From Caulobacteraceae bacterium (GTDB lineage: Bacteria > Pseudomonadota > Alphaproteobacteria > Caulobacterales > Caulobacteraceae): a stretch of 35,657 nucleotides of DNA. Below are positions 20,051 to 27,831 of the stretch, piece after piece. The notes under the pieces are model-generated. The model was not told the DNA's origin and did no database searches. It saw only the letters and a program-made list of their open reading frames with translations. The stretch lies in assembly GCA_025359665.1 (NCBI GenBank), contig JANYFU010000410.1, forward strand, positions 1-35,657. Reading direction: 5' to 3'. Position numbers and translations under genes: made by a program. Position 1 is the stretch's first letter; every line of letters starts with the position of its first letter.

Positions 20051-20063
20051 ACGCATTATGCAA
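20051..20063. promoter_or_regulatory. Palindromic operator copy 3
   Basis: ACGCATTATGCAA, reverse complement TTGCATAATGCGT; followed by AAATATT, giving GCAAATATT as also seen at copy 5. Confidence 0.65.
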
Positions 20064-20077
20064 ATATTTGGCGCGCG

Positions 20078-20090
20078 ACGCATCACGCAA
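20078..20090. promoter_or_regulatory. Palindromic operator copy 4
   Basis: ACGCATCACGCAA, reverse complement TTGCGTGATGCGT. Confidence 0.55.
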
Positions 20091-20118
20091 TTTGCAATTT
20101 TTTCACTTTACAAATCAA

Positions 20119-20131
20119 TTGCAATACGCAA
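20119..20131. promoter_or_regulatory. Palindromic operator copy 5
   Basis: TTGCAATACGCAA, reverse complement TTGCGTATTGCAA; ends 9 bp before the ATG at 20141. Confidence 0.6.
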
Positions 20132-20140
20132 ATATTGGGA

Positions 20141-20389
20141 ATGACAAATCCACCATCCCTCTCCACCCTATCCATAATTCCCTTGGCCGCCCGGCACTGG
20201 CTGACTCGTGTCGATGGTGAGTGCGCCTTTCCGGTGGGTGGCGAGGGAAAGGCGACGATCTCCTGTTGCAACCCTTCTGGAGAGGCTCGCTACTGCGGGG
20301 CTCATGTTGATGTGATGCGAGGTCCAAGGGTCACGTCGGCCGCGCAGTTTGAGAAAAATATGATGCGTTTTCTGGAGCAAAGGCCATGA
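20141..20389 (+). CDS. Small protein resembling the GcrA C-terminal Cys/His region
   Basis: HWLTRVDGECAFPVGGEGKATISCCNPSGEARYCGAHVDVMRGPRV resembles the GcrA tail (C-x-[FW]P-x-G ... FCG ... YCxxH); ATGA overlap with the next gene. Confidence 0.6.
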   Translation: MTNPPSLSTLSIIPLAARHWLTRVDGECAFPVGGEGKATISCCNPSGEARYCGAHVDVMRGPRVTSAAQFEKNMMRFLEQRP

Positions 20390-20982
20390 CCCGCAAACAC
20401 AAGGCCATCCGACCTTCCGACCCAATGGAAATAGTCCGCCGGCGCGCGGCTGAGCGAGCCTCCGGGCGCGACCCCGCGAATTGGGGCTTGGATAACGAAA
20501 TGCTTCGTCTTTCCGCCAACAAGGATGTGGAGACCGCGACGGACCAATCCGGAAGGATCTTACGCGCCCGTCGCCAGGACATATTCGATCTGATGAGTGG
20601 CCGCGGCCGTCTAAGCCCGTCCGCGGTGAATGCGGTTCGTCGATTGCAAGACGACATCGCCTGCCTGCACAGGACCGCGAACGGGAGCGTGGCGTTCGCT
20701 CCAAGGGTTGATCGCTCTCCCGATACCGAAGGTTTCAGCGAATCCCGCCGCCGTGCCGGCGCGCGGATCGAACTGGTCTTGTCGCTCGCCGGCGCGGCCA
20801 ACGCCCGTCTACTCGCGGCGCTTTGCGAACCGGAGGTGGTCCTTGGCCGCGCCAGCGACTGGCGCGCCGTGGTAAAGCGGGAAACAGGCGAAGGACTGTC
20901 CGATGCTCAGGGCGCAATTCTGCGCATGGCCTGCGAGAATCTGGCTGGGGCCTATGACATGGTTGATCGCCGAAGGGCTTAG
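20386..20982 (+). CDS. Hypothetical protein, DUF6456-like helical C-terminus
   Basis: Long ORF coupled to the GcrA-like gene; C-terminal SRRRAGARIELVLSLAGAANARLLAALCEPEVVLGRASDWRAVVKRETGEGLSDAQGAILRMACENLAGAYDMV. The family call is tentative. Confidence 0.55.
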   Translation: MTRKHKAIRPSDPMEIVRRRAAERASGRDPANWGLDNEMLRLSANKDVETATDQSGRILRARRQDIFDLMSGRGRLSPSAVNAVRRLQDDIACLHRTANGSVAFAPRVDRSPDTEGFSESRRRAGARIELVLSLAGAANARLLAALCEPEVVLGRASDWRAVVKRETGEGLSDAQGAILRMACENLAGAYDMVDRRRA

Positions 20983-20996
20983 GCCTCAATCAGCTT

Positions 20997-21422
20997 TCAG
21001 CGGTCGATCTTGGTGGACAGCACGATCGATGATGTCGTCCTTTCCACACCGTCGATTGCGCCAAGGGCGTCGATCAGAGCGTCCATGTCGTTGACGGTGG
21101 GCGTAACGGCGCGGGCGATAAGGTCGAACGGGCCACTTACTGATTGTAGCGATCGCACGGCGGACAAGCGGCGAACCGCCGATGTGACGGCGGCCGCCTG
21201 TTTGTGCGACACCGTCATCATCACATAGGCGTGGATTTGTCCGCGCTCGTGGGCATCGGACAAGCGCACGGTATATCCGGCGATCACGCCCTGGCGCTCC
21301 AGCCGTTCAAGGCGGCTCTGCACGGTGGTGCGCGACAGGCCCAGGGTCCGCGCCAGCGCTGCCGTCGGAGCGCGAGCGTCTTCGCGCAGAGCGTCTATAA
21401 GGCGAAGGTCTATGTCGTCCAT
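20997..21422 (-). CDS. Lrp/AsnC family transcriptional regulator
   Basis: MDDIDLRLIDALREDARAPTAALARTLGLSRTTVQSRLERLERQGVIAGYTVRL plus RAM-like C-terminal domain. Confidence 0.92.
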   Translation of the reverse strand: MDDIDLRLIDALREDARAPTAALARTLGLSRTTVQSRLERLERQGVIAGYTVRLSDAHERGQIHAYVMMTVSHKQAAAVTSAVRRLSAVRSLQSVSGPFDLIARAVTPTVNDMDALIDALGAIDGVERTTSSIVLSTKIDR

Positions 21423-21436
21423 ATGTTTAAATGACT

Positions 21437-21449
21437 CGGCAATTTGCCG
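21437..21449. promoter_or_regulatory. Possible Lrp/AsnC operator
   Basis: CGGCAA-T-TTGCCG perfect palindrome in the divergent intergenic region, 14 bp from the asnC-type gene start. Confidence 0.45.
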
Positions 21450-21541
21450 TAATTAGATCGGCGTTTCGTCGGTCTTGCAATGGAAAACGACGGAGCCTGG
21501 TGTCATCCTGAGTCGTCGCCAAACATGCGGGAGCTCAATTT

Positions 21542-22666
21542 ATGAAACACGTCGTCGTCATCGGCGCGGGCCACATCGGTTCGACCATAGCCAGCCTGCT
21601 AAGCGAAACCGGTGATTACCGGATCACCGTGGCCGATCAGTCCGCCGAACAGCTAGCGGCTCTAGGCGATCAAGCCCGCGTGGATCACGCTGTCCTGGAC
21701 GTCACGGATGGCCCGGCCCTTCGCGCTCTTTTGTCCGGCAAGTTCGCCGTGCTGAGCGCTGCGCCTTACCATTTGACTTTTCACGTGGCGGAGGCCGCCA
21801 AGGTGGCGGGCGCCCACTATCTGGACCTGACCGAGGACGTCGCCTCCACGCGCAAGGTCAAAGCCTTGGCCGCCGACGCCACCACGGCCTTCATTCCCCA
21901 ATGCGGCCTGGCGCCAGGGTTCATCTCCATCGTGGCGGCCGATTTGGCCCAGCACTTTGACACATTGCATGATGTGCGGCTGCGGGTCGGCGCCCTGCCG
22001 AAATATCCGTCCAATGCCCTGAATTATAACCTGACCTGGTCCACCGACGGCGTGATCAATGAGTATTGCGAACCTTGCGAGGCCATCGTCGATGGCCTGC
22101 CGCGCCAGACCCGGGCGCTGGAAGAGCTGGAAGCCTTTTCCCTGGATGGAGTCACATATGAAGCCTTCAACACGTCGGGGGGCCTGGGCACGCTTTGTGA
22201 GACTCTGGAGGGAAAGGTGCGTAACCTGAATTACCGTACTATCCGCTATCCAGGGCACGCCGCGATCATGAAGGCTCTGCTCAACGACCTTCGGCTACGT
22301 GACCGTCGCGACCTGCTGAAAGATATTCTGGAAAACTCCGTCCCGGCCACATTGCAGGACGTGGTGATCGTGTTCGTGACCGTCTCGGGCCTGAAGGGCG
22401 GTCACCTGGTCCAGGAAACCTACGCCAACAAGATCTACGCCCGCGAAATGGGTGGCCGAGTGGTCAGCGCCATTCAAATCACGACCGCCTCGGCGATCTG
22501 CGCGGTATTAGATATGCTCGCCGACGGCGCTCTGCGCGCGGTTGGCTTTGTTCGCCAAGAGGAAATCACCCTGAACGACTTTATCGCCAACCGTTTCGGC
22601 GCGGCCTATACGATGGCCGAAACCGGCGCGCCGGCGCGGATGTCCGTGGTGGGAGCGGTCGCATGA
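21542..22666 (+). CDS. Saccharopine dehydrogenase-fold oxidoreductase, candidate lysine 6-dehydrogenase
   Basis: VVIGAGHIGSTIASLLSETGDYRITVADQS Rossmann motif; AAPYHLTFHVAEAAKVAGAHYLDLTEDV; QCGLAPGFISIVAADL. Confidence 0.82.
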   Translation: MKHVVVIGAGHIGSTIASLLSETGDYRITVADQSAEQLAALGDQARVDHAVLDVTDGPALRALLSGKFAVLSAAPYHLTFHVAEAAKVAGAHYLDLTEDVASTRKVKALAADATTAFIPQCGLAPGFISIVAADLAQHFDTLHDVRLRVGALPKYPSNALNYNLTWSTDGVINEYCEPCEAIVDGLPRQTRALEELEAFSLDGVTYEAFNTSGGLGTLCETLEGKVRNLNYRTIRYPGHAAIMKALLNDLRLRDRRDLLKDILENSVPATLQDVVIVFVTVSGLKGGHLVQETYANKIYAREMGGRVVSAIQITTASAICAVLDMLADGALRAVGFVRQEEITLNDFIANRFGAAYTMAETGAPARMSVVGAVA

Positions 22667-24180
22667 GCGGCGGGGCTCGCCTTAGCGATGAGACCGCCGC
22701 CTTGCTGGGGCGTATGGGCGTCGAAAGCGCGGCGTTCAGCCATGGCGACCGGCCCGTGGCCTCGCCGATTACCAGCGAAATCGTCGCCACGGTGCATGAC
22801 GCCGGCGAGGCGGACTGCGTCCGCGCCATCGAGGCGGCCCATCAGGCGTTCCTGACCTGGCGGGCGGTTCCGGCCCCGCGGCGAGGCGAACTCGTAAGAT
22901 TGCTCGGCGAGGAGTTGCGGGCGGCCAAGAGCGATCTAGGCCTGCTGGTGACGATCGAAGCGGGCAAGACACTTTCCGAAGGCCTCGGCGAGGTTCAGGA
23001 AATGATCGACATCTGCGACTATGCGGTAGGCTTGTCGCGGCAGCTGTTCGGCCTGACCATCGCCACGGAGCGGCCGGATCATCGGATGATGGAAACCTGG
23101 CATCCGCTGGGCGTGGTTGGCGTGATTTCAGCGTTCAATTTCCCGGTCGCGGTCTGGTCCTGGAACGCGGCCCTGGCCCTGGTTTGCGGCGATGCGGTCG
23201 TCTGGAAGCCTTCGGAGAAGACGCCTCTGACCGCATTGGCGGTGCAGGCGTTGTTCGAACGGGCCGCGCGGAGGTTCGGTGACATTCCGACGGGTCTTTC
23301 CAAGGTGCTGATCGGCGGTCGTGAGGTCGGCGAGGCTCTCGTGGCCAACCCGCTCGTCCGGCTGGTCTCGGCCACTGGCTCCACCGCCATGGGCCGGGTC
23401 GTCGCGCCTGTTCTGGCCGCCCGGTTCGCCCGGGCTCTGCTGGAGTTGGGCGGCAACAACGCCGCTATCGTCTGCCCATCCGCCGATCTGGATCTTACCC
23501 TGCGGGGCGCGGCTTTCTCGGCCATGGGCACGGCCGGCCAACGCTGCACCACCCTGCGTCGATTGTTCGTGCACGACAGTATCTATGATGCGCTTTTACC
23601 CCGTCTGAAGGCCGCCTACGCCTCCGTGCGTATTGGCGATCCTCGCGAGGCCGACACACTGATCGGGCCGCTGATCGACGCGGCCTCTCACGCGGCGATG
23701 GACCGAGCCTTGACCGACGCCACGGCCCAAGGGGGCAGGGTGCATGGCGGCGAGCGGGTCGCCGGGCCGGGGGAGGGAATCTATTTGCGCCCTGCCCTTG
23801 TTGAGATGCCCGGCCAGACCGCCGTGGTGCTGCGCGAGACTTTCGCGCCAATACTATATGTGTTGCGCTTCTCCAGCCTTGATGAAGCGATAGCTCTGAA
23901 CAATGACGCGCCTCAGGGCTTGTCATCGTCGATCTTCACCAACGACGTGCGTGAAGCCGAGCGTTTCTGTTCGGCGGTGGGTTCGGACTGCGGCATCGCC
24001 AACGTCAATATCGGCCCCTCGGGCGCCGAGATCGGCGGAGCTTTCGGCGGCGAGAAGGAAACCGGTGGGGGCCGCGAGGCCGGTTCGGATTCCTGGAGGG
24101 CCTATATGCGCCGGGCGACCAATACGGTGAACTACGGATCCTCACTGCCTCTGGCCCAGGGCGTGAGGTTCGAAATCTGA
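22663..24180 (+). CDS. ALDH7-like aldehyde dehydrogenase (alpha-aminoadipic semialdehyde/piperideine-6-carboxylate dehydrogenase)
   Basis: WHPLGVVGVISAFNFPVAVWSWNAALALVCGDAVVWKPSEKTP, LELGGNNAAIV, GTAGQRCTTLRRLFVH catalytic Cys motif. Confidence 0.88.
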   Translation: MSGGARLSDETAALLGRMGVESAAFSHGDRPVASPITSEIVATVHDAGEADCVRAIEAAHQAFLTWRAVPAPRRGELVRLLGEELRAAKSDLGLLVTIEAGKTLSEGLGEVQEMIDICDYAVGLSRQLFGLTIATERPDHRMMETWHPLGVVGVISAFNFPVAVWSWNAALALVCGDAVVWKPSEKTPLTALAVQALFERAARRFGDIPTGLSKVLIGGREVGEALVANPLVRLVSATGSTAMGRVVAPVLAARFARALLELGGNNAAIVCPSADLDLTLRGAAFSAMGTAGQRCTTLRRLFVHDSIYDALLPRLKAAYASVRIGDPREADTLIGPLIDAASHAAMDRALTDATAQGGRVHGGERVAGPGEGIYLRPALVEMPGQTAVVLRETFAPILYVLRFSSLDEAIALNNDAPQGLSSSIFTNDVREAERFCSAVGSDCGIANVNIGPSGAEIGGAFGGEKETGGGREAGSDSWRAYMRRATNTVNYGSSLPLAQGVRFEI

Positions 24181-24269
24181 GGCGTTGCTCGATTGGATGG
24201 TCTTTTGACCGTCACCACGTTAGCCTTCGTCTCGGATGGCCCCTAGAGGCTCGCGAGAGAGGAAACCCT

Positions 24270-25118
24270 ATGAAAGACTTGGCTGGCAAAGTCGCCTTCG
24301 TGACCGGGGCTGCTTCGGGCATTGGCCTTGGCGTCGCCACGGCCTTGGCTCAGGCGGGGGTTAAGGTGATGCTCTGCGATATCGAGCAGGCGGCGCTGGC
24401 CAAAGCGGTCGAGGGGTTGAAACTGACCAATGCCGACGTTGATGGCGTGCTGGCCGATGTTTCGTTGAAGTCCGAACTCCAGGCCGCGGCGGCCGCGGTG
24501 ATCGCTCGCTATGGCAAGGTTCATATCGTGGTGAACAATGCGGGAGTTACGGGTGGCGGTGGCTATGGGGCCTGGACCGACGCGTCCTGGAACTGGACCA
24601 TCGGGGTCAATCTCATGGCGGTGATCTGGGGCGTGGAAATCTTCGGTCCATTGATGGAAAGCCATGGCGAGGGTGGACAGTTCGTCAACACGGCCTCGAT
24701 CGCCGGCATGATCTCCGGTAACGGCGGTCCTTACAATGTGACCAAATACGGTGTGGTCGCCCTGTCCGAAGGGCTGCGTAACGAGCTTGGACCCAGGGGA
24801 ATCAGGGTCTCCGTCCTGTGTCCCGGATTCATCCGCACCCAGATTATCGACTCGACCCGTAACCTTCCCGACCGGTTCGCGGGCGTCACCGACGCCAGTC
24901 CGGCCGCGGGCCCGGCCCCGGAGGCGTTGAAGATGATCCGCGACCGGATCGCGGGCGGTATCGACCCGCTCTATGTCGGCGAACTGGTGCGCGAGGGCGT
25001 TGAGAACGACTGGCCCTATATCTTTACCGACAATGAGTTCGAGCCGTTCATCGAGGCCCGGTTCGCGCGGATCAAGGAAGGCTTCGACCAGGTCCGCGGG
25101 CGCGAACCGCGACGGTAG
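24270..25118 (+). CDS. SDR family NAD(P)-dependent oxidoreductase
   Basis: GKVAFVTGAASGIGLGVATALAQAG, NNAG, YNVTKYGVVALSEGLRNELGPRGIRVSVLCPGFIRT. Confidence 0.92.
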   Translation: MKDLAGKVAFVTGAASGIGLGVATALAQAGVKVMLCDIEQAALAKAVEGLKLTNADVDGVLADVSLKSELQAAAAAVIARYGKVHIVVNNAGVTGGGGYGAWTDASWNWTIGVNLMAVIWGVEIFGPLMESHGEGGQFVNTASIAGMISGNGGPYNVTKYGVVALSEGLRNELGPRGIRVSVLCPGFIRTQIIDSTRNLPDRFAGVTDASPAAGPAPEALKMIRDRIAGGIDPLYVGELVREGVENDWPYIFTDNEFEPFIEARFARIKEGFDQVRGREPRR

Positions 25119-25133
25119 ATTTTCCGTGGCGGA

Positions 25134-25607
25134 TCAGCTTCCGCCGTTGACTTGCCGGTGGAATTCCAACGGCGCGGCGACATCTGCGATCGGCTCAAGA
25201 CCGGACCCGACACCCCGGATGATGATTGTGCCATAGTCCAGAATTCGGCCCACGATCCCCTGGTTGACCATCACGCTCTCGACCTTGTCGAGGTTCATCT
25301 CGATGGAGTTGCGCCCGATCAGGCCCGTCTTCAGAATGATCCGGCGGTTGGTGACGATGATCTCGGTGGAAAGCCGCCGCAGCCAGGCCCGCAGCAACAT
25401 CGTCCCGCCGATCAGGAAAAGGACGAGAGAGACCCCCAGCAACCCCATGCGCAGATCCGCCGTCGCCTTAACCGCCGCCACGATGCTCAGGGAACCGGAA
25501 ATCACGGTCAGGGCTATGCCCGGCGCCATCAGCATCCAATGCAGTTTTCCCCGGTAGGCGATGGTCTCTCCGAGTTGAAGGACGCGTTCGACATAGCCCA
25601 CGGCCAT
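25134..25607 (-). CDS. PH domain-containing (bPH2/YdbS-like) membrane protein
   Basis: Two TM segments followed by STEIIVTNRRIILKTGLIGRNSIEMNLDKVESVMVNQGIVGRILDYGTIIIRGVG. Confidence 0.88.
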   Translation of the reverse strand: MAVGYVERVLQLGETIAYRGKLHWMLMAPGIALTVISGSLSIVAAVKATADLRMGLLGVSLVLFLIGGTMLLRAWLRRLSTEIIVTNRRIILKTGLIGRNSIEMNLDKVESVMVNQGIVGRILDYGTIIIRGVGSGLEPIADVAAPLEFHRQVNGGS

Positions 25608-25614
25608 GGATCCC

Positions 25615-26448
25615 TCAGCCTTCCGTCTTCGCGCCCGTCCGATAGTCGCCGAAGGTAGAATCCCGCGCGTCCAGCGCCGCCTTCACCCCTTCGCGGAACT
25701 TGCCCATATACTCTCGCGACGCGTCGGTATGCCAGCCCAGCGCATGCAAATCGGTACCGGCGCGCAGGCCGGCGCGCATGCCCATCGCCTCCATCTGCCG
25801 GTGAACCAGGCGCTTGTTGAGCTGGGCCAACTCCGGGTCGACCTTGGCGATGCGGCAGGCCATGGCCAGGGTCTCGGCCTCCAGCTGTTCCAGCGGCCAG
25901 GCCCGATTGGCGTAGCCCAGGCGCACGGCCTCCAGGCCAGTGATCGAATCCCCGGTCAGCATCAGCTCCATGGCCGCCCGCATGCCCATGATCCAGGCGT
26001 GGTACTGGTTGTCGGGGGGCGACATGGTGCGCACGGCCGGATAGCCGATCTGGGCGTCATCGGCGACGTAGACGAGGTCGCAGGCGAAGGCGAGTTCGCT
26101 GCCACCGGCCAGGCACCAGCCGTGCACCTGCGCGATGATCGGCTTGGCCAGGTCCCACATGCGAAAACACCCTTCCACCACATGCCGCGCCCACTGGCCC
26201 TGGTTTCCGGCGGTGTGGAAGGGCAGGCGTCCCACGCCCGCCAGGTCGTAGCCGGAAGAGAAGCAGGTCCCGGCCCCGCGGATCACGATCACCCGTACCT
26301 CGGAATCCCGATCAGCCGCTTCCAGAGCCGCGAACAATTCGCCGCGCAGAGGGTTTGAAAGAGCGTTGCGCTTGGCGGGGCGGTTCAGGGTCAGGCGGCG
26401 CACATGGGGCGCCGGATCATCGGCAAGGATCAGAGCTTCATCGGTCAT
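25615..26448 (-). CDS. Enoyl-CoA hydratase/isomerase family protein
   Basis: LNRPAKRNALSNPLRGELFAALEAADRDSEVRVIVIRGAGTCFSSGYDLAG; AQVHGWCLAGGSELAFACDLVYVADDAQIGYP. Confidence 0.92.
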   Translation of the reverse strand: MTDEALILADDPAPHVRRLTLNRPAKRNALSNPLRGELFAALEAADRDSEVRVIVIRGAGTCFSSGYDLAGVGRLPFHTAGNQGQWARHVVEGCFRMWDLAKPIIAQVHGWCLAGGSELAFACDLVYVADDAQIGYPAVRTMSPPDNQYHAWIMGMRAAMELMLTGDSITGLEAVRLGYANRAWPLEQLEAETLAMACRIAKVDPELAQLNKRLVHRQMEAMGMRAGLRAGTDLHALGWHTDASREYMGKFREGVKAALDARDSTFGDYRTGAKTEG

Positions 26449-26532
26449 CAGACGTTTCCTTCGGTTTCCGCGCCGCCGTCGAGAAGAACGACGCGGTGCG
26501 TTTTCTCCGGCTTAGCGAATTTCCTGCCCTCT

Positions 26533-27831
26533 TCAATGATAAGCGGGAGGTAGATCCGTCGGGTGCAGGTAGCGATCGCGCAGATCCAGGTCACGGCTGC
26601 GCAAGGGTTGTTCCACACCTTTGATCATGATCGCGGTGGGGGCGCTCATGGGTTCTAGAGGATCCCCACTCCAGATCACGATGTCGGCGTCCTTGCCGGG
26701 TTCCAGAGAGCCGATGCGATCAGCCACCCCCCAGATTCGGGCTGGATTGATGGTGATCGAGGCCAGGGCCGCGGCGAACGGCAGGCCGTGAGCGACCGCC
26801 CTACCGGCGTCGATGCGCGGGGTTCGTCCGCCTTCATAAATCGGCGGGTTCTCGATGCCGATCAGAACCCCGGCGGCGTTCAGACGGGCCGCGTTCTCAA
26901 GCGTCGAACCGATCATGTCGAAGCTCTGGGGCAGGTCGGCATAGCCGCTCAGAAGCACTGGTACCTGGGCGGCGGCGATTTCCGGAGCCAGGCTCCAGGC
27001 CTCCTCGGCGCCTTCGAGGATGATTTTCAGTTTCTGATCCTTGGCCAGCCTCAGAACCTGGCGGATATCGGCGGCTCGGTGGACGCTGATCATCAGCGGC
27101 TCGCGACCCTCGACGACCGGGATCAAGGCCTCCAGATCCTGGCGGGACAACCCGTAGGCGCGGCTGTGACCGAGGTCGTAGTTGGCCAAATTGTGAACAT
27201 AGGCGCGCACATCCTCAACAAGTCCGGCCAGCAGGACGAACTCCGCGGCACGGGAGCCGCCGGCGATGCGCGCACCGTCCTCGCCCATCACCAGCACCAT
27301 GCCAGCATGGGTCTTTTCCAACAGGTCCGGCCCCTGGCCCAGATGAATAACCGCCGCCTGGCCAGCGAAGATCATGTTCTTGCGCTCATGCCGCCCGCTC
27401 AGCGTGGGGGTGATCACGGCGTCGGTGACACCGCCGAGGCGAGCGATAGGGATCAGAACAGAATTGGGATTCACGGCATATTGAACGTCGAATGCGGCGC
27501 TGATCACGCCGCTGGCGGTGGCGTTGTCATTGGTCTCCTCGACGCCCTCGGCGATCTCTACCGTGGAGAGGGGGGTGTTGGTGGCCACCAAACCTGGGGT
27601 CACGACATCGCCGTGGGCGTCGATGATCCGAGCTCCGTCGGGGATTCGCGCCGAGGCGCCGACCGCGGTGATCCGACCGCCGGATACGACCACCACGCCG
27701 GATGCGATCTCGCCGGACGGACCCATCGAATAGATGTGGGCATTGGTGATGGCCACTGTCTCGGCCAGGGCTATCGCCGGAGGAGCGGCGAGCCCCAGCA
27801 TCACCAGGACCGGGGCAAGGAGCCGCGCCAT
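26533..27831 (-). CDS. Exported amidohydrolase family protein
   Basis: Signal peptide MARLLAPVLVMLGLAAPPAIALAETV, then AITNAHIYSMGPSGEIASGVVVVSGGRITAVGASARIPDGARIIDAHGDVVTPGLV; C-terminal GSLEPGKDADIVIWSGDP. Start trimmed from the ORF track. Confidence 0.85.
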   Translation of the reverse strand: MARLLAPVLVMLGLAAPPAIALAETVAITNAHIYSMGPSGEIASGVVVVSGGRITAVGASARIPDGARIIDAHGDVVTPGLVATNTPLSTVEIAEGVEETNDNATASGVISAAFDVQYAVNPNSVLIPIARLGGVTDAVITPTLSGRHERKNMIFAGQAAVIHLGQGPDLLEKTHAGMVLVMGEDGARIAGGSRAAEFVLLAGLVEDVRAYVHNLANYDLGHSRAYGLSRQDLEALIPVVEGREPLMISVHRAADIRQVLRLAKDQKLKIILEGAEEAWSLAPEIAAAQVPVLLSGYADLPQSFDMIGSTLENAARLNAAGVLIGIENPPIYEGGRTPRIDAGRAVAHGLPFAAALASITINPARIWGVADRIGSLEPGKDADIVIWSGDPLEPMSAPTAIMIKGVEQPLRSRDLDLRDRYLHPTDLPPAYH

